The notes below the pieces were generated by a model, which saw only the letters and a program-made list of their open reading frames with translations, ran no database searches and was not told the origin of the DNA. The translations under genes were made by a program, and so were the position numbers. DNA of 64,000 nucleotides. Origin: Penelope pileata. Its lineage: Eukaryota; Chordata; Aves; Galliformes; Cracidae. This document shows positions 11,404-23,390 of this stretch, piece by piece (position 1 is the stretch's first letter; every line of letters begins with the position of its first letter). The stretch covers positions 728,908-792,907 of the forward strand of contig WBMW01005513.1 of assembly GCA_013396635.1 (NCBI GenBank), read 5' to 3'.

Positions 11404-11800
11404 TTAACATTGCAATTGTAATAAAATGAGGATGTTAAGAAATACGCTGTGACATGAAATGTTACTGCAGAAGCTCTTGAAGTTTAAATTGGTCTTTTTC
11501 ATTCTATTATAGTTTCTAACAATGCTATTGTACAAGTTGTAATTATACAATAGTATTAAATATAAATTATTTCCATTAAGGAATATAATAAAATGTTCAT
11601 GAATATTATTACTTCTGATCAACTACATGTATATTCAGATATATCTCACATTATAATTCTAAAATATAATTTTAAAACCCGTAAGCATGTGCGTTTTTAC
11701 TGTCTTACTTTTAAAGAAACCATTATTAAAACATTAGCGATAAGAGGAACAGAAAAACCTCAAAATTTGTGTTATTCTTCTATCACAAATTCCTGTTGAG
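11404..11800. other. Strongly AT-rich stretch
   Basis: This segment is dominated by A and T, with repeated ATTA/TAAT and AATATA words and long runs lacking CpG. It contains no repeat I recognise and only short open frames. It could be a matrix-attachment-like region or part of a conserved non-coding element, but neither can be shown here. Confidence 0.5.
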
Positions 11801-14400
11801 GTCATTGACACTGTATTAATACTATGATTTGAAATTAGGCTCTTGATGACAGAAAATATTTGACTTTGCACCTTCTCAAATTGCTTCCAGTTAGAAATAG
11901 AAATTTTAGCTGATCCAGAGCCAGTAAGACCAATCTCTCAGGCATTTTTTGATGTAAGCAATCCCAGCTTTACTGCTGTGGTTTGTGTTCCAGCAGCTTC
12001 AAGATGAAGTCTGTGTCTTCCTAGGGGCTGTTTCAGCACCCAGGTAAAGACTGTCTTTGCGTGGAGTGTTGACTATTGAAAAAATAAGAAGAATATTCAA
12101 TGGTTACATTGCCTTTTTTTTTCCTCTTTTGTTTTTGTTTTTTTTCTTTTATTGTTTTGTAGATGAATACCACAGGTGCAAAAGCTCTCTGTAATTTATG
12201 TAATAGATGTATGGCAGAGCTAGAGTCTGATGTTCCCATTTCCTGCATCCAGACCATTCATTGACTTAGCTTCAAAATTTAGTCGGAAATCATTGAACTC
12301 TGAGCATTGCAGTTCCATTGATCCATTTATCAAAACTCGTCTTCCTCTGTTTCAGCCCAGCACTTCTCCATGGCTCTGCAACCCACAAATCAGCATCAAG
12401 TGGTGTAACCACTTGAGCAAATGTATATATCCCACTCATCAGATAAATCAACGTCTTTTAGATGCAGCACGTGGCTGCAGCTTATGAAGTGCCTGGTGTC
12501 GGTTTATGTCTCTAGATTAAATTTTGAAAAATGCACAGAATTTTTGTAGAATAAATTGTGTGGAGAAAAACTGATCTGAAATCTATAAGCAATCTGTTCT
12601 CTCTTGATGAGAATTTAGTCGTTATTTCTTCACCCATACGCTTCCTGAGACTGTTTACTGTATCCTCTTGGAGTGGGGGTTTTTGTTTGTTTAAAAAAAA
12701 AAAAAATTATCTAAGTTATTCAAGTCCAAAAGTAAGAGTATCCTTTGTCTTTGGTTGGAATATACAGCCAGCTTAAGCATACTGTATTTTGTAAATAAAT
12801 CTTGTCTGAAATGTTTGTGGCTCGTCTTTTTGTAAAGATGACTGAAAACCTGCATTTAATTCTTCTGCATCTTGTCTTTGAACGCATTTGAGTGCTGTGT
12901 TAAATGGCAGTTGCCAAAATCTTATATTTGTGGTTAATTTTGCATTTTTAAAGATCCACTGTAATGCTTTCTGTATGCTGTGGAGGCACAAAGTGGGCTT
13001 CCGTAAATAGTATGCTGCTTTTCTCCACATCTTAATCAAATTAAGAAGTAGTGTTGTGCTTTAGTACTCTTAGTATCCATGTACAGGAGAGCATCAGTGG
13101 ATTTTATTCCCTATCATGGTGAAACTGTTTTCAACAACTATGTTAAGAATGGAATGATAAATTATTGCTGTAAACAGTGTTTTCTTTGTAGTCCAGGATG
13201 CCCAACTTCTGCGCGCTGTTGGGCAGATCCTCCGAAGAGAGTTGTGCTGAGTTGCACTTTTCCTTGGGCATGAGGTTAGTGTTGCCTATACATGCAGTTC
13301 TTTGTAAGAGTCTCTTTTTATATTACATAGTTTTTCTCCCCACCCCTCAAATACTGTCATCCTCTCAGTTCTGTTATCCAGGTATGAAGTGGGACCAAGG
13401 AAAATGATTTGCTTTGTTGTATTTCTAAAGCAGTCATTTTTAGCCCATTGTAATGGAAATTTCAGTTGGGGCAGATCCTAAAAGCTCTTCAAAAACAGTA
13501 GAGGATGATAGGTGTTCCTGAAACACCCTGTGGGTGTTGTATGACCATAACACAGGCTGAGAGCCTATAGCCATGCCTCAGACTTTGTGCTTCTATGGCA
13601 CATGGCAGGACAGGCTCCCCTGGCAGGCTATGGGAACAGTTTCTGTGTGCTGCTCACAGAACGGGAGCTGCTTCCAGCTGAGTAGCGAGAGAGGTTTTGG
13701 AGCTCTGGGAAGGAACAAGAGAGATCCAAAGTCATTTCCCCATCCTGAGGAAGAGTCTGCATTGTGGGAGGAAGGCTGACAAGGAGTAGACTTGAAAGCT
13801 GAGTCAGTTCTTCAAGTAGGGTAGTTCTAGATCCTTATGCTGGAGCTTCTCAAAAGGAACAGCAATAATAACAGGGTATGAAATAAAAAGGTTTTTCAGA
13901 AATCAGACAACTGGGGCCTCAATGCACATGCTGCACAGTATTGTTCTGTGTACAGATTGTGGTTTTCAGTCCAGGAGTCAGGCTGACAGTGGAATGAGTG
14001 TCTCCTGAGCCTCACCAAATGCTGTTACATCTCTGTCCAGTTTATTAACAAAGCAGATGACTTCACGTCTCCCAAGTGGCTGAAGTGCAGTCTCTTGTCT
14101 ACCCTCACCCCCATTCAGGGATGTTACTAAGTTTGGTCAGAAGAGGAACACTGAAAAGTGATTCCTCACGCTTAATTCTAAAGGGAATACAACGGTGCTG
14201 TTTTTTCCTCTACTGCTTCTGAAAGACATAGTGACAAAATTTCCAGGTGCCATAATCATCTCAAGTGCCTGTCCCTGCCTGTGAAACAAAATAATTTGCC
14301 TATCCTGCTGTAACCTCCAGTGAGTGGAGGGCTTGGGAGTGGTAATGTTTCTAATTTAATGCTCTAATAGAAAATTTATGGAGAGCTAAACAGCACTTAG
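11801..14400. other. Single-copy DNA, no gene recognised
   Basis: No gene or transposon is recognised. It includes T-rich sequence at 12113-12155 and an A14 run at 12693-12706. Open frames stay below 90 codons. Confidence 0.55.
12693..12706 (+). repeat. Poly-A run (14)
   Basis: A simple A homopolymer preceded by a G/T-rich stretch. It is not linked to any element body. Confidence 0.9.
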
Positions 14401-16160
14401 CTGCAAAGCTGTCGGTGGCAGTGTCACCCTTGCTCGTTCTTGCGTTACGGCTGCTCATGCTGCATGCTCTGGAGGAAGGGCAGGACTGCCAACAGCCCTG
14501 CGCTGGGCTCGGTGACAGCTGCAAACACAGCACAAGCTGTGAGGAGGAGAAAGCCCCCCTTGCAGGGATGCTGTGCAGCACCCCAGCTAGCTCCGTGCCC
14601 GTGGGTTCCCTGCTACTGGGGTGGCCGTGCCTCTGCTACCAGGAGCTGGGTGCCTCTCCCACCCTGTTTCAATTTTTTACGTTGACAGCTGTTTTGTGAA
14701 AGGTGAAAGTTTTTTATGTTCATGGGGGCCTGAGCAGAGGGACTGATGCTGGAGAGCCTGTGTGGCACTGGACTTGATGCTGAGGGCAGAGCGGAGGTGC
14801 TGCCGCTGCCTCCCACCTGCGGCAGGGGCTGCCCAGCCACCCCCGGGGCTCGGCCCTGCCTGGGGCCCCTGCCCACGGGCCTGCCCTGTGGGATGGTCCC
14901 TGCAGAGCGGCAGCTGGAAAATTAGGTAATGGGCTAATCGCTGCCAAATTAGCCTTGCGTCTTTGCAGAGAACAAATACAGTATTTATGTTAAAGTTGTT
15001 AGGAGTTTTTCTCTTTTTAATTAGCAGAAATAGATGCAAAATGAATGATGATTAGGCAGCTGATGAATTCAGTAGTACAATTATGCCTAAAGCTATGCCC
15101 CAGTGCTTAGTGCTGGATGCTCTGAGCAATCAAAGAAGCCTATTTATATAATTTATTTATAAAACAAAGTTAGAAATTAAACAAGACAGCGTATATTGGA
15201 AGTCTATCAACTTCACTGCCTGACAAAACCTTTGTAGAACTAAAGAATATAAATATTTTTAAATACTTGTTTTAAAATAAGAAAGGAATAGTTTAATAAC
15301 ACCATTTCACTGTAGTAACTGTTGTCTTGTAGTGTAGTGTGTAAGGCTGTTTTTTAAAAAGGCTGCAACGCAGCATCCCACTGGGGCAGGGCGTGGGGCT
15401 GCTCTGAAGAGCAGGGAGCGGGCGCTCCCTTCCCCCCACGCCTGGTGCCGCAGGAAGGCCACCAGGGCTCTGCTGTGCCTGCAGGGCCACGCTGCTGGGA
15501 GCGGGCTGCAGCCTGACGCAGGGCCAGGCAGCGCCAGGCCCCGTTGCTCCTGTCTGCCACCAGCCCACGCAGTGACACAGCACGGTCAGCCAGCACAGTC
15601 TGCAGCTAACAAGGAAATAATAACAAACTTTTTAAAAATTCATAACAGGAATTTCTAGGGATCTTGGCTTGAGCTTTGGAACAAAGGTTGTGGGCTGGAA
15701 TTTGGATGATTCAGAGAAGAGCTGATAGAAGAAGAACGGGAATTTGTGGAGAAAGATGTGGGACAGATGCAGAGCGCCATGTCAGTTTTTCCACCATGCT
15801 CCCATAAAGCAGCACTCGGCGGCGTGCTGCTGAGCCCAGCCAGGCACCCAGCGGGAGCTCCGAGCACCTGCAGGCTGGCAGAGCCCCCAGGCCTGCGCTC
15901 TGCTGGGTGGGCAAGCCTGACCAGCCCGAGGGACAAGGAGCATTGGGTCCTCTGCCTTGGGTGGGCTTGCAGAGCTTCTCCCCACGCTGTGCTCACTCAG
16001 CTGCTTGGTGCATTGGCTTTGTTTTCAGAGCCCATTCAGGGACTGCTTCCCAACAACGGAGGCTGGTGCGGCAGTGTTGTGCTGGTGGGATGCTGTGCTG
16101 CCCCAGTTTGCTGTCTCTGTGCTAGCTGGGGGGCTCCTCCTCTTACAGAAGGTCAACGCC
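14401..16160. other. Alternating GC-rich patches and an AT-rich island
   Basis: GC-rich patches lie at about 14410-14930, 15360-15600 and 15780-16150. They produce overlapping open frames of up to 142 codons (15746-16174, plus) with no domains. Between them, about 14930-15350 is AT-rich with many TAAT/ATTA words and could be a conserved non-coding element. No splice-bounded coding segment stands out. Confidence 0.5.
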
Positions 16161-19100
16161 ACATGATTTTGTGAACGTTGGATGTATTTTTAGGTCTTTA
16201 AAATATTTAAGTGTGAGGCCCAGCAGGAAGGCAGGGATGTATTTTTTCAGCCTGTCAGTGAAAAAACAGGAGTGGATGGATCTGGGTATGATTTTGTGAG
16301 CTCACAGTGTGTCAAAACTAGGAACGCTCTCACTTGGTACTGGGAAATGATAGCTTTTCCATTTTCTGTTTTAAAGCAACCTCGAATCTTTGGTTCTCTA
16401 GGTATCCCCTCGTACCTCTTAATGGCAAAGACTTTTTTTTTAAGACTAGGCAATGCTTTTTGTTGTTGTTGTTCATTTCATAAGCAGAGAACCCTGTTGT
16501 GGTCTGTCCCAGAGCAGTCACCCAGTCTGCTTCATTTCTTGTGTTTCCACCAGGTCTGGTTTGTTGGTCTGGCCTGCAGGTGAGAGGTGGGGGAACCAGA
16601 ACTGTGGTGACATAAATAGCCCCTTTCTCTGTCATAGCTGTACCAAAGCTTTAGGCTCCTTTACTAGGTCATGATGATGCGCATTTGTGGGATTATAGCT
16701 CTGCAGTAATGCCTAACAGGGCTTCTTGGCTTAGCCGTGGTGTCGAGCTGTCCTGTGGTGTCATTGCCCCGGCTGGCTGCGTCACTGCTCCGCAGCCTCA
16801 GTTTTGGCTCCTGCTTCCTCCTCTTGTACAACTAGGAATTATCCAGCTTTACAACTATTTTTACTTGGAGTACAAAAAGGGATTGTTAGTTTTGGAATTT
16901 TTATATAACATAATCTAAGAATGGCCAAAGCATGTTGAATGGCTGACAGCGCTCCCTGTGAAATCTGCGCAGTGTTGCTGTGTGCAGGTAAGAAATGTTG
17001 GGACGTTATTCCTTATATTAAACATAGGAATTACTGTTGAAGAATTAATCTGTTGAAATATAAAACTAAGGATTTTAATGGTGACCTTTGTGTATGAAAT
17101 TAATTTTTAGATTCGTAGAAGACGTTTTGATTTAGCGAACATGAACTAACTCGTACTCCCACTTCCTGAGGACTGCTGCATTTGGTGTTTCCAGTAAGCT
17201 CATTGGAAGTGGGAAGAGAGCATTTACAAGTGGTTTCTACCACGTCACTAACATCCTTTTTATTTCTAAGTGTTGTCTAAAATAAATCCACGTAGTATGC
17301 ATGTAGTTGTGCCTGCTCGTGCGTAGATGCACACGGAGTGCCAGCAAAAAAGTCCTGGAGGTGGCTGTTATGTGAGGTGTTTCTGGGGCTGGGCTGGGGG
17401 ACACAGCAAGAGCTTTGCATGTGCCACCACAAATCCTGGGCTCTCCCCATTACAGTGACTTGCAGCCTGGGAGATGACAGATTACTTTTTGTTTTTCTGA
17501 AATAAAAGCTGGCAAGGGACTTAAATAAGTTTTTCTTGGTTTATGAAAAAATCTTAGCTGCGCAACACATCGTTAAATGAAAATACAGATTATCTGTACA
17601 GGAAGATGGAGATAGATCTGTGTCTTCTGAAGGAACAATTCTTGTTTTCTCTCATTATTTCTAACTCGTGTTTATGTTTTCAATAAAAATCTATTTTTTT
17701 CTGTTGTGAGCACATTGCTCACACATCTATGAAAGATCTATTTGCTTTCAGCCTACACATTTTGCCAACAGCATCCAGCAAGTGACTCAAAACAAACAGG
17801 TGCCTTGGGTAAAGCCACCTGAAATGAGGTGACAGTTGTAGGACTAGCCCATCGTGTCTACTTGTTCATTTGCTTCAGAAAGGAATTTTATATTTCATCT
17901 CTCTTCATAACCAATTTCATGTGGAATGGAGTTAGGTAACCTGAGGCTCTGACTTCACACCAGGACTATCTTGAGCACTGAATGTTTGTGTGTGGTGCTC
18001 AGTTCTGATTTTAGGACATCTTTGCAGACATGGCGGAGCTGTTTGGTGTGAACTGATCCAGCCGTAGCAATGACCTGTGCCGTGGGGCAGCCTGGTTACA
18101 CAGAGGCAACACCAGCAGCCAGCACAGTCAATACATAAAGATTTTGGGAAGCTCTTCCTGCCACGTCAGTGGCTCCTATACCCAGTGATTGTACCAGTAC
18201 GGCCCAATAAGCAGTTGTCCACTTGGCTGCTTTCCTTCAGTCTCCTTTCTCCAAACATATGTACCATGTCTGACCATTATGACTTTCTCCATTTCCAAAA
18301 AGGATAATTGATTTGCTAACTGTTGTCCAAATTAAAATACAGAGTTTGCAACAACCTTACCCAGATCCCCATGTTGGTATATTCTGGGCATCTGTATTTT
18401 TTTAAGTAGCCCTAAAAAATGCTATGGGTCTTTCCTCCTTGTTTATTCATTGAATATAAGCTTTTTGAACAAAGATTATTTCATGCTCCTGTATCTGCAC
18501 AGTGCATGGCATAACAGACTTGCAGTTTGGGCTTGGCCTATAGTTTTTACCGCTATGCTATTTTTTTTTTCCTAGTGAGCTCTAATCATGTCCTTTTACC
18601 TCAAAATCCAGCATCCCCTTTAGACTGTGTGTTGTCCTCTGGGTAGAGAATATGCATGGAAAAGGCTTTCAAAAACACGTGCCTTTGCTGTGCCCTGTGT
18701 GGTGAAAGTGCAGTCTTTCTGACCCAGGTTGATAGTGCATGTGAGCTGCATTCTCTTGAGTATAGCTACAGCATGTAAAAAAGGAAAAGCACCGAGTGCA
18801 GCTTGCTTGCTGGTGTGTGGATCCTCTTCTCGGAACTAACAGGCAATTCCTTTGTCCTGAGCTCGTTGCTGCTGGGTGAGGCTGAGGACAATGCACCTCC
18901 TCCCTTGGCCTCACTGCCAGCTGCAGCCTTGGATGGGGCACTGACCCCGCTGAGGCTCTGTTCACAGGAGACGTCCCTGGGAGACTTGGGGCTGCCCTCC
19001 AGCTTCTTACCCACTGAGCACCTGGCCAGGTGCTTGGGGCCCTCTCTCTCTTCTAAAGGAGCTTGGTTTGTGATCTCTGCAACTCCACGTTGCAGCAGAA

Positions 19101-19356
19101 TGGATGCCAGGCTCTGGAGGTGGGAAGGAAGGCGACCTAAGTTTGATACTATGCAAAAACCCATGGAATACTTATGTCTTACGTACATGTGAGACAATTG
19201 CTCGGTGGCTGCTAGAGTACATGTGATGGGGTTCCCTTCCACCTAGTTTGTCACCTTTATGGCATTATTTTCATTGTGTTTGAGGTTGTCTTTCATAGTT
19301 GGCATTGCTTAACAAGCATCATGAGCTTTGTAAGCTGGCTGGCTTCTTGCTACTCT

Positions 19357-19374
19357 AAAAAAAAAAAAAAAAAA
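19357..19374 (+). repeat. Poly-A run (18)
   Basis: A simple A homopolymer. No retrotransposon body is recognised upstream. Confidence 0.9.
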
Positions 19375-22300
19375 CCACCTGTGAATACTACATTGGTATT
19401 CATGTGCTCAAGCAAGGCACTGTGATCTATTTGGTTTTGATTTTTGTTCTATCTGAAAATAAATGCAGTTTTTAGGGGGGGAAGAAAAGAAGTCTAGAAC
19501 TTTTTTTTTGGACAGAAATAGTGAAACCGGCATGATTTACAAGTGTTCAACAAATGCTATCTACCATATTTTCAACAAACATGAGGAACTTAATGTCTAC
19601 ATATATATGTTTTTAATTCAACTCAGCAGCCAAAACAGAATGAAACACCATTTGCTTGTTTTTTTCTTACTGACATATAAGACAAAAACAAACTCAGTTT
19701 GATGGGAAAACAAGTTTCAATCATTTATATCATTTAAAGATTTTTTCCTCTTAGTGGCTTAGGAAAACAAAAATATTGATTAATAAAATACAGATCCACG
19801 GAACTGGGGGCTGTGCACGCAGATGAGTGGTTTGTGAATGCTTTGTTCTGCAGTCAGTGAAGGGCCCACAGCGCACGGTTCCCCCGTCTCAGAAGCGCTC
19901 TGCAGAGCAGCTCCCTCCATTCCTGCTCTTGGGGCTCGTGCATGGGACGCCTTGGGGAATAAATCACCTGGCTTACAACCATTTCATGAGTTCTTCTATA
20001 TAAACTGGAAACTTGTCGACCAGATAATTGAAGTCTTTTGTCTCTGAGTATCCTAGAATCTGTTAATTAAGTACAAAAGGTCCATCATAAGAAATTTTTA
20101 AGAACATTTAGTTTTTGTTGAAAAGTTTTGATCATTTTTTTTTCTCTTGAATGATTGTTTTTACTTCCCAGTCAGTGTTCCCTGGAGTGTTTCCAGAAAA
20201 GAAAGGTGAAGGATGGCACAGAGCTGCCATCAGTGTTGAAAACCCAATTCCAGTCAAAAAGCCAAGGAGTAGCTGCCTGCTTCTGCAGGTGGCTTAGTCC
20301 TTTTTCTGAAATCAACGAATTTGTTCTCACTTGAAAAGTAGCAATGCAGAAATAATGCTGATTTAAACCCCCCATGTGTTTTATTATGTGGGTTTCAGGC
20401 TGTGGTTTGCTGACCTGAGGAGACGACTGGGTTATTTCTAAAAGGTGACCAGGCAGGTTGTCGCCACGAGCCTGCTGACCTTTCCTCGGAACTGTTAAAT
20501 AAGAGCCGGTGGCTTGAAAAAGACTGAATTTCTTTTTCTCTGTTTAAAGGGAGAAGTGACAAGTCTTCAAATGAACAGAATCTTTCTGAATTCCCCCCAA
20601 AAGCTGGATTTCTGTTCTCCGTCAGGTTTTGTAGGGGTTTTCCATCCTGGGATTTTAGTAGAGTATTTCTTATGTGCGTGTTTTGACTCTTGCTTTTGGT
20701 GATGAACAGTATGCATTCAAGAGGTTTATGCCAGTGCTGTTACTGCGATTTCCATTAATGTTATTTCACCAGTGGTAATGCGTTATGTGACTTGGCTAAT
20801 GATTGCAGTGTGATTCTTCATCACTACGGCAAATAGTCTGGGTCCCTAAAGAGATGAGAATGAAATGTCATAGCAACAGATGTGTGCTCCTGAAAACTTT
20901 AAGGATAATGGAGTATTTAGAAAGAAGGCTGCAAGAAAAGTGGAATTCCTGGTTCTGTGAAACCTGGCTGTTGGTTCATGAGAAGTGAGAGTGCCCACGT
21001 GTGGGACAGGGCTTTGGGCTGGTGCTTTAGCACAGTTAATTTATAGCAAGGGGCTGTACCGCAGCGACCTGAGCCCGGTCCCCTGGCTGTGAGCCACACG
21101 TGGCATTGCCAAGGGTGTTTGCGTCTGTGCACAGCTCTCGGTGACAGCAGCGTCTCTTGGCAGCCATTGGAAGCTGCTGTTATTAAAACCCCTACGTTTC
21201 TCATTAGAACAACTCTATTGTACATTTTGGTTAAATATAGATTACTAATGAAATGCCTTTTTATTGCTTTCCCAGTGAATACTTTCAGTGTAAAGTTAAT
21301 TTGCAGTGTTATGTAAATTCTGTTTAACTTCAATCAAGTTTTTAATTATGTTTTTACCGCAGTAATTCCCATTTGATTTGTCATCTCCTGTTAGGTATTT
21401 AACATTGCGCGGGGCGGATTTTTCTTCTCTTTTCTACCTTCCTGTCTGAGCCTTTGATGTCACCTGGAGCAGAGTCTCGCTCGAAAGCTGTGCGACTTTG
21501 ATTTCCTTTCATGCAATATGATTTAATGAAGAAGAATTACACAGAACCAGTATTGGAAATGCTTTATTGTTATGGTATCGATTAGCAAAACCAAAATTAA
21601 ACAGAGCTGCCCCGAGAAGACATGTAGCTCTTTTGTTTGCTCTCTTCCCTCACCTTCCCTCTCTCGTTTGCTCCAGCTCAGTGAAGCTGTGATGCTGGCT
21701 GCCCTTGGGTTCCTTCCAAATGCCAGTTGCTATTTAACACACGATGACCGTTCAGTGCATGGCTCTCTTGCATGGATACCAATTGTCCTGGCAAATGTTT
21801 GCTTGCCACTGAGCGGATAAAGGGACCTTCCTTTGTCAGGCCATTAATCACCTGGGAGAAAGGACTGTCAGGCTGCATCTCAGCTCCAGATACGTATTTC
21901 TAAATATTTTCTGATGAAATGAAGTGGAAGTAGTTGAGTTGCCTGCCTTCAGAGGAGATGGCAAAAAGCTCTCTCCAGAAGGTTTTACGATGTTTTCTGT
22001 ATTTTATGTACAAATCTTCCTTATTTCATGTGAAATGACAGGGATTGGTTTTGTACAACAGATTTTAATTCTTTTATTAAAATCCGCAGTTGATCTTCTT
22101 GACAAAGTTTGGACTTTCTTGAGATCAGCAGTGATTTTTGCTCAAAAATTTTTCATGCCCAAGTAGAAATTCTTTAAAGTAGTCATGGTGCATTCTAGAC
22201 TCAGGTATGTTTCAAGTACCTCAGTCAGTACTCAAAAGCAAAATGTGAAGTCTTTACTCTGGGAACATACTATCAAATCTGAATGGTCATCTTAAATTAC

Positions 22301-22673
22301 TTCCAGGTTGTCTGCAGGCTGCATCTTTCTTTCTGGAGGGTTGCGGTTATAAAGAACTCAAGAGTAGCCTAACTGTTCTGCCATGTTAAGCACTCAGGAT
22401 TCCTACTAACTGCTTTTATTTAAAAAAAAACCACGCCGTTTTGAGTTACTTCCAAATACTACTCTTAGTGTGCTTGTACACTTTTTACCCAGTTAGTGCT
22501 GGTATTCCAGCACTGCTCTGATAATACCATCAGTTTGCCAGGTCTCCTGTAGGAAAGAAAGGGGAAGAAATAATCAACTCGTCCTCCTCAAAAATCACAT
22601 TTTATATGTAACTGTTACAAAGCATTTGATTGAGATGGGAATTGTGTTAGTTTCTCATGGGAGTTGTTTGAAT

Positions 22674-22728
22674 TTCCACTGTTTAAAAATCAATTCAATT
22701 TGATGAGCAGTAGATTCAAACAGTGGAA
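22674..22728. repeat. Inverted repeat, 11-bp perfect stem, 33-nt loop
   Basis: TTCCACTGTTT (22674-22684) is exactly inverted at 22718-22728. The loop contains further short complementary words (ATCAA and TTGAT). The perfect stem is shorter than in a typical microRNA precursor and the flanks do not extend it, so I do not call an RNA gene. Confidence 0.8.
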
Positions 22729-22785
22729 CCCATTAGGACGATTTCATATCACCAGTTGCACCCTGTTTAATCTTTCTGCTGGGAG

Positions 22786-23390
22786 GTAATTAAGTTGAGC
22801 TTGTTAATTCGTGCAGATGCTGAGCGCTCCCTGGACCTGCCTGCTCTGCGGCCGCGCTGCCAGGCAGGGGCATGGCACGGCCCCTGGGTGACGGCACGGG
22901 CAGCGCTGGCTGCAGGCTGACGGGCAGGGTGCTGCCTTCTGAGCCACCTCTGGGATACGTGGCTGTGGTCTGGTTCTTAAACAAGTGTCTGTAAACCATA
23001 AATGTGCTAGGTTTCTATATATTTCCTGCTTGTATCAGTATGTTGGCAAAGACGTTCTTGCTTTCAGTATCAGTGATTTTTCTGCTTTGCTTCTCAGGTC
23101 TTGGATTAATTTCCTTTGAAGCAATGGTTTTCCACCAAGAGAGTTTAAAGCCGGTGAAGAGCCCTGGTGCTGGCCATCTGAATTTCCTTGTATATCCACA
23201 AAGCTCAGAGGAGAGCAGGTGTCCTCGCTGCTGCCAGCAGCGAGGTGGTGTCACCACTGTCACCAGGGCCTGCAGGAGGGGGAGCACCCCGGCACCTGGG
23301 GGTCTGCCCAACCTGTGCATGAGTGCAGACAGTGCAGAGCCAGAGGAGTCCTGTGCCTCACGGATGTGCTTTGTGCTGACGAGATGACTA
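22786..23390. other. GC-rich patches with chance open frames
   Basis: Positions about 22800-22950 and 23215-23350 are GC-rich. A plus-strand open frame of 127 codons (23004-23387) begins with a hydrophobic run of about 35 residues that resembles a signal or membrane segment. It lacks any further motif, and a 143-codon frame on the other strand covers the same DNA. I regard both as chance. Confidence 0.5.
23223..23257. repeat. Two adjacent perfect inverted repeats
   Basis: CCTCGCTGCTG (23223-23233) is exactly inverted at 23235-23245 around a single C. Overlapping its last base, GTGGTG (23245-23250) is inverted at 23252-23257 around a single T. The result is two short GC-rich hairpins back to back. 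Function is unknown. Confidence 0.8.

Larger units (their letters stand above)
16161..22785. other. Single-copy DNA, no gene recognised
   Basis: A long stretch without recognised genes or transposons. It contains an A18 run at 19357-19374, a (TTG)n tract at about 16459-16473 and an 11-bp stem inverted repeat at 22674-22728. The longest open frames are 158 codons (18766-19242, minus) and 138 codons (20917-21333, minus); neither has a motif. Isolated splice-like words occur, for example near 16554-16579, but do not assemble into a gene. Confidence 0.5.

Noticed and set aside
16554..16579. Possible 26-bp micro-exon between a strong acceptor and a GTGAGA donor
   Set aside because: Too short to carry coding evidence, and nothing nearby joins to it. 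Splice-like words of this kind are expected by chance in 64 kb.
23004..23387. Open frame starting with a signal-peptide-like hydrophobic run
   Set aside because: The hydrophobic run comes from T-rich DNA and the rest from a GC-rich patch; the opposite strand is also open for 143 codons.
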